Origin: Nannocystis sp.
Lineage (GTDB): Bacteria; Myxococcota_A; Polyangia; Nannocystales; Nannocystaceae
Direction of reading: 5' to 3'
Length of the DNA: 64,000 nucleotides
Assembly (NCBI GenBank): GCA_016712315.1
Contig: JADJRG010000017.1
Span: 620,001-684,000 of the forward strand
The position numbers and the translations under genes are program-made. Below are positions 29,336-38,304 of the stretch, piece after piece; the stretch's first letter is position 1; every line of letters starts with the position of its first letter. Below the pieces are notes generated by a model, which saw only the letters and a list, made by a program, of their open reading frames with translations, was not told where the DNA came from and did not search any database.

Positions 29336-31243
29336 ATGCCGCGCCTACGCACCCTCGCCTCGTTGCTGTCGACGTCCGTGCTGAGCGGCTGCGCGGATCC
29401 GACGCCTGAGTTCGTCGATGTGCGCGAGCCGTGCGCCGACCACAACCCGCTGCGCAACTTGTACTGGGGCGATCTGCACGTGCACACGTCGTACTCGTTC
29501 GACGCGTGGCTGAATGATGTGCGGGTGGATCCGGCGGGGGCGTATCGCTTCGCGCGCGGGGAAGCGGTCGGGCTGCCGCCGCTGGGGGCGGACGGCGTAG
29601 GGACGCGGATGGTGGCGCTGGCGCGGCCGCTGGACTTCGTGGCGGTGACGGATCACGCGGAGTACTTGGCCGAGGTGGACGGCTGTACGACCCCAGGCTC
29701 GGCGATCTACGAGATGCCGCGCTGCGTGACCTATCGGGCGGGGACAAACACGTCGCTGGTAGCGTTCGGGTTGGGGCTGGACGGGGAGATGCCGCGGCGT
29801 TTTAGCGACCTCTGCGGGCAGGACGGTCTGGACTGCCCGGCGGCGGCCGCAGCGGTGTGGGAGCGGATGCAGGCGGCGGCGGAGGCGGCGTATGACCGGA
29901 CCTCCGCGTGCGAGCTGACGACGTTTGTGGCGTATGAGTGGTCAGGATCGCGGGGGCTGTCGAACCTGCATCGGAACGTGATCTTTCGGTCAGCTCGGGC
30001 CCCTGCGGCGCCGCTCTCTCACTTCGAGGCGCCGACGGCGCTCGAGCTGTGGCGCGGGCTGCGGGAGCAGTGCCAGGAGGGGCTGCCTGGCTGCGATGTG
30101 CTGTCGATCCCGCATAACGCGAATTGGAGCAACGGGAACCTGTTCATCCCGACAGCGCCAGAGGGCGAGGACGCGGCGGCGGTGGCGGCGCTGCGTGGGG
30201 AGATGGAGCCGCTTTATGAGGTGTTCCAGCACAAGGGCGACTCGGAGTGTATGAACGGGTTGAGCGGGGTGATGGGGCTGGAGGATGAGGCGTGTGAGTT
30301 CGAGAAGCTGCGCCAGGCGCCCTTTGAAGACTGCGGGGACGGGGCGGGGGGGCAGGGGATCTTGGGGAACGGCTGCGTGTCGAAGCTGGACTATCTGCGC
30401 GGGATCTTGATCGAGGGGATGAAAGAGGAGCGGCGCCTGGGCGTGAACCCGTATCGGTTAGGGGTGATCGCGAGCACGGACACCCACAACGGTACGCCGG
30501 GGTTGGTGGCCGAGGAGGTGTTCCCCGGGCACTTCGGCAGCCGCGATGATCAGCCAGCGCTGCGGCTTACGGGCACGATCCCGGTCGATCCGCGCGACAA
30601 CCCGGGCGGGCTGGTGGCGGTGTGGGCGGAGGATAAGAGCCGTGAGGCGATCTTCGACGCGCTGCGGCGGCGTGAGGTCTATGGCACGTCGGGGCCGAGG
30701 ATCGCGCTGCGGGTGTTCGGCGGGTGGGACCTACCCGAAGGGCTGTGCGGGCAGGCGGACCTGGTGGCGGTGGCGGACTCGTCGGGGGTGCCGATGGGCG
30801 GGGTGCTGCCGGCGCCCAGCGGCGATCAGGGGCCGTTGTTTGTGGTGTCAGCGCTGGCGGATCCGGGGGGCGGCGGCGATGTGAGCCGAGCGTTGGACCG
30901 GGTGGAGATCATCAAGGGGTGGCTGGACGCGCAGGGACAAGGGCACGTGGCGGTGACGACGGTGGCGGGAGGCGGCGCGCTGGCGGCCGTGGATCTGTCG
31001 ACGTGTGCGCCTGCAGCGGGCGGCGCGGCGAGCTTGTGCGCGGTGTGGCGCGACCCGGACTTCGACCGGGCGGCGCCGGCTTTTTATTATGTGCGGGCGT
31101 TGGAGCAGCCGAGCTGCCGCTGGAGCACACGCGACTGCTTGGCCCTGGCCGAGGCGGAGCGGCCGCCAGCCTGCTCCGATCCGGGGATCTCGCAGATCGT
31201 GCAGGAGCGGGCGTGGAGCAGCCCGATCTGGTTCACTCCGTGA
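29336..31243 (+). CDS. DUF3604 lipoprotein (PHP-like metalloenzyme)
   Basis: 635 residues from ATG 29336 (GGGAGG at 29318-29323). Lipobox LSTSVLSGC (Cys19). The DUF3604 family is recognisable from YWGDLHVHTSYSFDAW, LDFVAVTDHAEYLAEV, AYEWSG, ISIPHNANWSNGN-type block (SIPHNANWSNGN), IASTDTHNGTPGLV and EVYGTSGPRI. His/Asp-rich motifs DLHVHTS, TDHAEY, IPHN and TDTHN correspond to the metal centre of PHP-like phosphoesterases. The reaction is unknown. A second PHP-type protein is encoded at 49802-51478. The protein is probably periplasmic or surface exposed. Confidence 0.88.
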   Translation: MPRLRTLASLLSTSVLSGCADPTPEFVDVREPCADHNPLRNLYWGDLHVHTSYSFDAWLNDVRVDPAGAYRFARGEAVGLPPLGADGVGTRMVALARPLDFVAVTDHAEYLAEVDGCTTPGSAIYEMPRCVTYRAGTNTSLVAFGLGLDGEMPRRFSDLCGQDGLDCPAAAAAVWERMQAAAEAAYDRTSACELTTFVAYEWSGSRGLSNLHRNVIFRSARAPAAPLSHFEAPTALELWRGLREQCQEGLPGCDVLSIPHNANWSNGNLFIPTAPEGEDAAAVAALRGEMEPLYEVFQHKGDSECMNGLSGVMGLEDEACEFEKLRQAPFEDCGDGAGGQGILGNGCVSKLDYLRGILIEGMKEERRLGVNPYRLGVIASTDTHNGTPGLVAEEVFPGHFGSRDDQPALRLTGTIPVDPRDNPGGLVAVWAEDKSREAIFDALRRREVYGTSGPRIALRVFGGWDLPEGLCGQADLVAVADSSGVPMGGVLPAPSGDQGPLFVVSALADPGGGGDVSRALDRVEIIKGWLDAQGQGHVAVTTVAGGGALAAVDLSTCAPAAGGAASLCAVWRDPDFDRAAPAFYYVRALEQPSCRWSTRDCLALAEAERPPACSDPGISQIVQERAWSSPIWFTP

Positions 31244-31306
31244 GCCGTTGAGCAGGGCTCGCGCGTGCTCTGCTCCGGATATAGGAGGAGGTCTAAGAAG
31301 GGGCCG

Positions 31307-32065
31307 ATGCCGTCGACCTGCTCTGGTTTCGCCTCCACCGCCCCTGTCACTCGTCCTCACGCGGCCGCCGCCGCTCATCGCGCGGATCCGAGCCGGCTGT
31401 GGCGGTCGGTGGGGCTGCCGGCGCAGCGGGCGGCGGCGCCTTCGCCGATCTACGACCCTGAGCAGTGCCGCTGCTTCCGCGATCTCGCTGGGCTGTACGT
31501 GGGGACAGATGAGTGCGCGCTGGCGATCTGCGTGGATGATCGGCCGCAGGCGAGCGCCCGCGGGCAGGCCGGTGCGGGGGCCGCGGTCGGGGCGGCGTCG
31601 GGGCGGCTCGGGCGGCTGATCTCGGTGCTCGACGCCGTGATCGCGGGCGGCGCGGCGGCCGGCGCTGAGGGCGGCGCCGCCGGTGAGCGCGGGGTGTCGG
31701 ACTTTTTAGAGTTCTTGGCGGCGGTGGAGCGCTCGGCGCCGGAGGAGCTAGAGATCCACCTGATCGTGGATCGGCGGGCGAGCTGCCGCGCGCCGGCGAT
31801 CCGCGACTGGCTGCTGCAGCGCCGCCGCTTCCACGTCCACTTCGCGAGCGATCACGCGCGATGGTTGGCGCGGGCTTGCGGCTGGTTGGCCTTCGCGGAG
31901 CAGCGAGCGGCGGCCATGAGGGCGCCTCTTGGGACATGGCCGCTGGAGCAGGCGATGATGACCCGCCTGCGCGAGGCGAGCGCCGCGGGGTCCTTCGCCT
32001 GGACGCGCAGCGCGGACGAGAGCCTGACCAACTTCGCGCGCTTCTTGGCGCGCCGCTGGCGCTGA
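31307..32065 (+). pseudogene. IS630-family transposase relic (catalytic Glu lost)
   Basis: An uninterrupted frame (also open to 31265) of about 252 residues that aligns by eye with the DDE domain of IS630-type transposases: RLWRSVGLPAQR, FRDLAGLYVG...ALAICVDDRPQ (first Asp), ELEIHLIVDRRASCRAPAIRDWL (second Asp), RRRFHVHFASDHARWLARACGWLAFAEQR and WTRSADESLTNFARF. In active copies the fourth block reads ASWLNxVERWF; here the VER is replaced by ACG, so the third acidic residue is missing. The segment between the first Asp and the second is a diverged Gly/Ala stretch and the N-terminal HTH half is absent. No terminal inverted repeats were found. A decayed or domesticated copy. Confidence 0.75.
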
Positions 32066-32121
32066 CCGGCGGCCGCAGGGCCTCTCGGGGCGTCGCCCGC
32101 GCGCTGGGATAGGATGACGGG

Positions 32122-33093
32122 ATGACGCGTACGATCGTGATCGGGCTCGTTCTCTTGGTTGGCGGCTGCGTGTTCGAGCTGAACCCCGAATTCGATCCGG
32201 AGGCGACCGGCACGGCGTCGACGGGCGCGGTGACGACGTCGAGCACGAGCACGAGTACGTCGACGAGCACGAGCACGTCGACGAGTACGAGCTCAGACCC
32301 GGAGACGAGCACGAGCTCGCCGGTGACGACGGGCGGGCCGACGAGCGGTTCGTCGTCGCTGGACCCGACGACCGAGATGAGCGGGGCGACGACCGACGAC
32401 ACGACGGCGGGGACGACCGGCGACATCGAGCCGTTCTGCGGGGACGGAGTCGTCGATCCTGGCGAAGAGTGCGACGACGGGAACAGCCAGAAGGGCGACG
32501 GCTGCTCGGCGTGGTGCCACACGGAGCCGATCGGGATCGAGTTCGGGGGCGACTGGGCGTCCCCGTACATCGGCGGCACGGAGGATGGCCCCGTGTTTCC
32601 GAGCGTATGTGGCGCAAGCCCGAGCGACGGAGTGACAGGGCACCTCGATGAAGCCAAGCTGAAGCGGTTCTGTGCGGTGAGGGCGAATTGTGTGTCGCTC
32701 TCGTACACGGAGGGGCAGTGGAAGAAGCTGCCGAACGTGAATGATGAGGCGCTGATCGCCTGTAACGAGCCTGTCTCGCCTTGGCAGGCGTTGTGCCCAG
32801 ACGCCTCGCAGGTGGCGGTCGGGTTCGGCGGCAAGGCGAGCGGTAAGATCGAAAAATTGATGATCTTCTGCGCCGAGTTGATCGTGGGCGAGGACCCCAA
32901 CACCGGCTTCTCGTTGGCCCTCGGGGAGCCGGTCCTCGGCGCCTCGGTGGGGGTGGAGCAGGGGGTGGAGTTCCCCAAGGTCGACTGTCCGATGGGCCTT
33001 GTTATCCGCGACTACTACGGGATGACCGGCCCATCCGGCGGCCTGAGCAAGCTCAAGGTGGTGTGCTCCCAGGTGAAGCTGAAGTTCCCGTAG
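32122..33093 (+). CDS. Lipoprotein with Ser/Thr linker and one Myxococcus Cys-rich repeat
   Basis: 323 residues. MTRTIVIGLVLLVGGC is the lipobox signal (Cys16). A Ser-Thr linker of about 70 residues follows, then CGDGVVDPGEECDDGN (DUF4215/Myxococcus Cys-rich repeat) ending in DGCSAWC. The C-terminal domain (about 190 residues) has paired cysteines: VCGASPSDGVTG, FCAVRANC and KLKVVCSQVKL. The next gene is a tandem duplicate with the same leader. Surface-exposed; function unknown. Confidence 0.8.
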   Translation: MTRTIVIGLVLLVGGCVFELNPEFDPEATGTASTGAVTTSSTSTSTSTSTSTSTSTSSDPETSTSSPVTTGGPTSGSSSLDPTTEMSGATTDDTTAGTTGDIEPFCGDGVVDPGEECDDGNSQKGDGCSAWCHTEPIGIEFGGDWASPYIGGTEDGPVFPSVCGASPSDGVTGHLDEAKLKRFCAVRANCVSLSYTEGQWKKLPNVNDEALIACNEPVSPWQALCPDASQVAVGFGGKASGKIEKLMIFCAELIVGEDPNTGFSLALGEPVLGASVGVEQGVEFPKVDCPMGLVIRDYYGMTGPSGGLSKLKVVCSQVKLKFP

Positions 33094-33216
33094 CGGGGCC
33101 CCGTGAGCGCTGCTCGGCGCTCGGCTTGCGCCGCGCTGCTCGCTGTGTCGCAGGCGCCGCTCGGCGGCCACCGGGCCGCTACGGCCGCCGAGGACGCGCT
33201 GGTATACGATGATGGG

Positions 33217-34260
<1,044 letters not shown>

Positions 34261-34265
34261 TCTTC

Positions 34266-37200
34266 CTAGGGGGCGAAGAGGTCGCGCTCGTTGAGGGTGA
34301 TGAGCTGGCCGCGCTCGCGTAGGCGGGTCCGATCGATGCGGCGGGGATCGGCGATCAGCATGAGCACGCGCGGGCGATCGGCGAGGTGGGCGGCGTAGAA
34401 GCGGCGCAGGTCGGTGGAGGTGATCGTCTCCAAGGCGGGTAAGAGGGCGCGCCTCGGATCCTCGCGGTGGCCTTGCGCGCGCCAGCGATCGACCTGCTCC
34501 TGGAGGCCGCGAAAGCTGGGAAAGTTGACCTCCTGCGCGCGGATGAGGGCGGTGCGCAGGCCGTCGATGTGATCTGGCTCTTCGGTCAGATCCTGCCTCT
34601 GCAAGAGTTGATCGAGGACGGCGAGGGCGTCGAGGGTCTTGTCGCCTTGGGTGGCGAGGTAGGCGAGGAAGATCCCCGGATGACCGGCGACGGGGGCCTC
34701 ATAAAAGGCGGCGCGGGCGGCGTAGGCGAGGCCGCGGAGCTCGCGGAGCTCGCGGAAGATGAGGCCGCCCATGCCGCCGCCGAGGTGCTCTGTGAAGGCG
34801 AGGGCGGCGGGGCGTTGCTCGTCGGTGAGCGCTTCACCCTCGATGGCGAGGTAGATCTGGCTCTGGAGGCTGCGGCGACGCTTCAGCCAGTAGACTTGGT
34901 CGCGATCAGGGGTGAGGCGCGGACGTACGACCTTGGCCGTGGCGGGGCGCAGATCGGCGAAGAAGCGGAGGTTGTTGTTCGCGAGCTCGGCGACTTGCTG
35001 AGGGGTGCGGGCGCCGGTGTAGCGGATCTCGGCGGCGTGGCGGCGTGCCGCGGCGAGGGCGCGGTGGAGGTCGGTGGGGGCGAGGTGGAGGAGCTGGCGA
35101 GGGCTGTAGTCGCGGCGGTAGGTCGAGAGCTCGCCAAACGTGACGCGCTCGCGCAAGGCGTCGGCGAGCACGCTGGGTTGGCTGCGCTCGACGCGGGCCC
35201 GGCCCCATCGTTCGCGTCGGACGCGGCGCAGCGCGCGGGGGTCGTCCGCGGGCGCTTCGAGGAGATCTTGGAGGAGGGCGAGGGCGGCGCTGAGGTGCTC
35301 TTCGGGGCCCTCTAGGCGGAAGATCAGGGCCTCTTCGGTGGCCTCGATCTGGAGGGTGGTGGCGAGCTCGAAGAGGGCGCTGCCAAAGGCCTCGCCGGGG
35401 TGCTCGGCGGCGCCAGCGGCGAGCAGGTATTCGCCGAGCACCCAGAGCTCGCGGCGGTGAAATTTCCCGAGGCCGTGGCGGAGCTCGAGGGTGTAGAGAT
35501 CGTCGCCGCTGAGGGTCGTCGCGTAGGGGTTGGTGTTGGTGTGTACGACGACGCCTGGCGCGACAGGGGCGGCCTGGATGTCAGCGTCGAAGTCGATGAA
35601 GCGGGGGGGCTTGGCGGTGCGCGGTCGTTGGTGGCGCGCGGCGAGCTGCGCGGCGAAGGCGGAGCGGGCGCCCTTGGCGGGCTGGATAGGGGTGAGCGTG
35701 GGCTTCTTCAGGCGCTCGCGCGGGGGGAGGCCGACGCGGGAGCGGAGGGCGAGGTAGTCGCGGCCGAAGTAGCGCTCGGCGGCCTGCTGGACGGCGGGGC
35801 GATCGACGTCGGCGAGGCGTTGGAGGTGGTCGATGACGACGCTCCACGCTTGGCGGCGGCCGAAAGCGGTGACCATAGCGAGGGCGCGGCCCTCGGCGGT
35901 CTCCCACTGGCGGGCGGCGCGGAGGAGGAGGGCGCGGCGGGCGGCGTGGAGCTGGATGTCCGAGAACTCGCCGCGGTGGAGCTTCGCGAGCTGGGCGAGG
36001 AGGTGGCGCTCGGCGCTGTGAAAGGACTGCGTGAGGAGCCGAGGGACGGCGGCGAGCAGGCCGACGCCCTGCTCGTCGAGGGGGATCGGCACGGCTTGGG
36101 CGAGCAGGACGTCGCCGCTGCGCGAGAGCTGGTCGAGGAGGCCGGCCGACTGTGGGTTGCTGAGGAGCTCGTTGACGACGAGCACGGCGGCGTGGTCCGG
36201 GTGGCCGTCGGGGGGGAGGCGAAAGCCGAGGCCGAGGGCGCGCACGGGGGTCATGCGGATGGTGGCGGGTCGGCGGCCGACGAGCGGATCGAGGGCGGCC
36301 TGGAGCGGCGGAGGCGGCTGCTCCTTCGGCCATGTTCCAAAAGTCTCTTCGATAATCGGCCAGATCGCGGCGGCGTCGAGGTCGCCGGCGAGCACGAGCG
36401 CCATGTTGCTGGCGACGTAGTGGCGGCGGTAGAACTCGCGCATCTCGCGGAGAGAGGGGCTCTTGAGGTGCTCGACGCTGCCTAGGGTGGTTTGGGCGCC
36501 GTAGGGGTGGCCAGGGAAGAAGCGGGCGAGGAAGGCGTCGGCGATCGGATCGAGGCCGTCCATGGCGCGGTTCTTCTCCTCGTAGACGGCCTCGAGCTCG
36601 CTCGGGAAGAGGCGAAAGACGGGGTCGCGGAAGCGGTGCGCGGTGAGGGCGAGCCAGGCCTCGAGGCTGCGCGGGGGGAGCTCGTTGTGGTAGACGGTGA
36701 TGTCCGGGGTGGTGAAGGCGTTGACGCCGGTGGCGCCGAGATCGTGGAGGGATCGGTCGAGCTCGCCAGGGATCGCGTAGCGGCCGGCCTCGCGGGCGGC
36801 GCGATCGATCTCGACGAGCAGCGCCTCGCGATCGGCGTCGGTGACCGCGCCGCGCAGGCGCTCGTAGAGGCGCTCGAGGTGGAGGAGGTGCGGGGCCTCG
36901 CGGGTGTAGTCGACGGTGCCGAGCTCGCGGGTGCCCTTAAAGAGCATGTGCTCGAGGTAGTGGGCGATCCCCGTAGCGTGGGCGGGATCATGCTTGGAGC
37001 CCGCTCGCACGACGACGGCGCCGAAGATCCGCGGGAGGTTGGGATCCTCGCTGATCAGGACGGTGAGGCCGTTGGCGAGGCGGCGCTCTTGCACGCGGAT
37101 CGGGTCGTGCGCGGCGCCCGTCGTGAAGGTGCGGGCGAGCGCTGACGGGGCAGGTGGCGGCGGATCGAGGGCGACCAGCGGCGGCGCTGCGACGCGGAGC

Positions 37201-37277
37201 GGAGCCGCGGGGGCCTCGGCGTCGGCGGCAGGCGCGGCGAGGAGGAGGGCGAGCAGGTGCTTGGCGAGCAGGTGCAT
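34266..37277 (-). CDS. Exported M16-family (insulinase/pitrilysin) zinc peptidase
   Basis: 1003 residues. MHLLAKHLLALLLAAPAADA is a signal peptide followed by a Pro/Ala stretch. The N-terminal M16 half has the inverted zinc motif H106-Y-L-E109-H110 (IAHYLEHMLFKGT) and the third ligand in the ELEAVYEEKNRAMD block about 75-80 residues later; NAFTTPDITVYHNELP is the usual substrate-binding strand. The second half is an M16_C repeat with LGGGMGGLIFRELRELRGLAYAA, which lacks zinc ligands as expected. It is a single-chain periplasmic protease for peptides. Divergent from the Uma2 gene, 121 bp apart. Confidence 0.92.
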   Translation of the reverse strand: MHLLAKHLLALLLAAPAADAEAPAAPLRVAAPPLVALDPPPPAPSALARTFTTGAAHDPIRVQERRLANGLTVLISEDPNLPRIFGAVVVRAGSKHDPAHATGIAHYLEHMLFKGTRELGTVDYTREAPHLLHLERLYERLRGAVTDADREALLVEIDRAAREAGRYAIPGELDRSLHDLGATGVNAFTTPDITVYHNELPPRSLEAWLALTAHRFRDPVFRLFPSELEAVYEEKNRAMDGLDPIADAFLARFFPGHPYGAQTTLGSVEHLKSPSLREMREFYRRHYVASNMALVLAGDLDAAAIWPIIEETFGTWPKEQPPPPLQAALDPLVGRRPATIRMTPVRALGLGFRLPPDGHPDHAAVLVVNELLSNPQSAGLLDQLSRSGDVLLAQAVPIPLDEQGVGLLAAVPRLLTQSFHSAERHLLAQLAKLHRGEFSDIQLHAARRALLLRAARQWETAEGRALAMVTAFGRRQAWSVVIDHLQRLADVDRPAVQQAAERYFGRDYLALRSRVGLPPRERLKKPTLTPIQPAKGARSAFAAQLAARHQRPRTAKPPRFIDFDADIQAAPVAPGVVVHTNTNPYATTLSGDDLYTLELRHGLGKFHRRELWVLGEYLLAAGAAEHPGEAFGSALFELATTLQIEATEEALIFRLEGPEEHLSAALALLQDLLEAPADDPRALRRVRRERWGRARVERSQPSVLADALRERVTFGELSTYRRDYSPRQLLHLAPTDLHRALAAARRHAAEIRYTGARTPQQVAELANNNLRFFADLRPATAKVVRPRLTPDRDQVYWLKRRRSLQSQIYLAIEGEALTDEQRPAALAFTEHLGGGMGGLIFRELRELRGLAYAARAAFYEAPVAGHPGIFLAYLATQGDKTLDALAVLDQLLQRQDLTEEPDHIDGLRTALIRAQEVNFPSFRGLQEQVDRWRAQGHREDPRRALLPALETITSTDLRRFYAAHLADRPRVLMLIADPRRIDRTRLRERGQLITLNERDLFAP

Positions 37278-37398
37278 GCAGGTCGTTCGCGCGAAGATCG
37301 CACGGTTCTCCCCAGCGCGGGCCCCCGCGCCGCGGGGCCTCGTTGGCGACGACCCCCAGTGATTCCAGACACGAGTCCGCCTGTGCTAGCCTCGACTC

Positions 37399-38268
37399 AT
37401 GTCGCATAGTGTCTTCACCGCGCCAGGTCCGTTCCGTGCCTCGCAGATCCGCGAAGGCGATCCGTACGAGCTCTCGGAGGGGCACGCGATCCTCTGCATG
37501 ACCGCAGGTGGCCGCCACGGGCGCGCCCACTCGGCTGGCGATCGCGCCCTCGCCACCGATCCCGCCGTCGCGGGGCAAGTCGGCGTCGACGTCGGGATCA
37601 CCTGGGGCGACGACAAGAACCTCCGCGCCCCCGATCTGATCGTCGGCGCCGTGCAGGCCGAGCCGGGCTGGCAGCGCGTCTTCCCGCCGCTCGCCGTCGA
37701 GTACGCCGACGCCTGCCAGAATGAGGAGCAGCTCCAGCGCAAGATCGTCGAGCTGCTGGCGGGCGGGACCCGCTTGATCTGGGTCGTCCGCCTCGTCGGT
37801 CCGTTGCGCGTCGAGGAGTACGCGAGCGGTCGTCCCGTGCGCGTCGTCGGCGCTGAGGAGTCCCTGACGGCCCCGGGGATCCTCAAGAACCCTGTCCCGG
37901 TGCGGGCGCTCGTCGATCCCGACGCCGCCAATGAGGTCGCGCTGCGCAACCTCCTGCAGGTCCACGGCTATGACTCCATCGACGAGATCGCGGCGCGCCA
38001 GCAGCAGGAGCGCCTGGAGGGCAAGCTGGAGGGCAAGCTGGAGGGCAAGCTGGAGGGCAAGCTGGAGGGCAAGCTGGAGGGCAAGCTGGAGGGCGAGCGG
38101 GCGGGGCTCATCGAGGCGATCCGCACGGTGCTCTCGGCCCGCGGCCTCACCCTCGACGAGGCGGGCTCGGCGCTGCTCGAGCGCGGTGAGCTGGCGATCC
38201 TCAAGCGCGCGCTCGCGCGTGCGGCGGTCGCCGACGACGCCGCGACGCTGTTTGATGCGCTGGGATGA
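37399..38268 (+). CDS. Uma2-family (DUF820) PD-(D/E)XK nuclease-fold protein with LEGK repeat tail
   Basis: 289 residues. The first 180 are a Uma2 domain of the restriction-endonuclease fold: VGVDVGITWGDDKNLRAPDLIVG supplies the catalytic Asp (APD), and LAVEYADACQNEEQLQRKI the Glu-x-Tyr counterpart of the usual E-x-x/E-x-K block. A four-residue LEGK repeat follows, encoded by a 12-bp tandem array, and a C-terminal helical domain (LLERGELAILKRALARAA) resembles the tail found in Rpn- and Uma2-type proteins. Nuclease activity has not been shown for most of this family. Start ATG 37399. Its partner, if any, is not next to it. Confidence 0.78.
   Translation: MSHSVFTAPGPFRASQIREGDPYELSEGHAILCMTAGGRHGRAHSAGDRALATDPAVAGQVGVDVGITWGDDKNLRAPDLIVGAVQAEPGWQRVFPPLAVEYADACQNEEQLQRKIVELLAGGTRLIWVVRLVGPLRVEEYASGRPVRVVGAEESLTAPGILKNPVPVRALVDPDAANEVALRNLLQVHGYDSIDEIAARQQQERLEGKLEGKLEGKLEGKLEGKLEGKLEGERAGLIEAIRTVLSARGLTLDEAGSALLERGELAILKRALARAAVADDAATLFDALG
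38014..38097 (+). repeat. 12-bp tandem repeat (CTGGAGGGCAAG) in the Uma2 gene
   Basis: Six perfect copies followed by one copy with a single substitution (CTGGAGGGCGAG) encode Leu-Glu-Gly-Lys units. Perfect DNA-level identity points to recent slippage. Since 12 is divisible by three, expansion changes only the helix length between the nuclease domain and the C-terminal domain. Confidence 0.95.
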
Positions 38269-38304
38269 TCGTCAAACAATGACGAGACGAGCGGCGAGCG
38301 GCGT

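Noticed and set aside
31265..32065. Intact insertion sequence
   Set aside because: No terminal inverted repeats, no target duplication, missing HTH half and missing catalytic Glu.
31347..32978. 543-codon open frame on the minus strand opposite the IS630 relic and lipoprotein
   Set aside because: Translation is Ser/Pro/Arg low-complexity without domains; the plus-strand reading has a transposase match and a Cys-rich repeat.
38014..38097. Possible attachment site or iteron array
   Set aside because: The 12-bp repeats are in-frame coding units of the Uma2 gene; no integrase, DnaA box or replication gene is adjacent.
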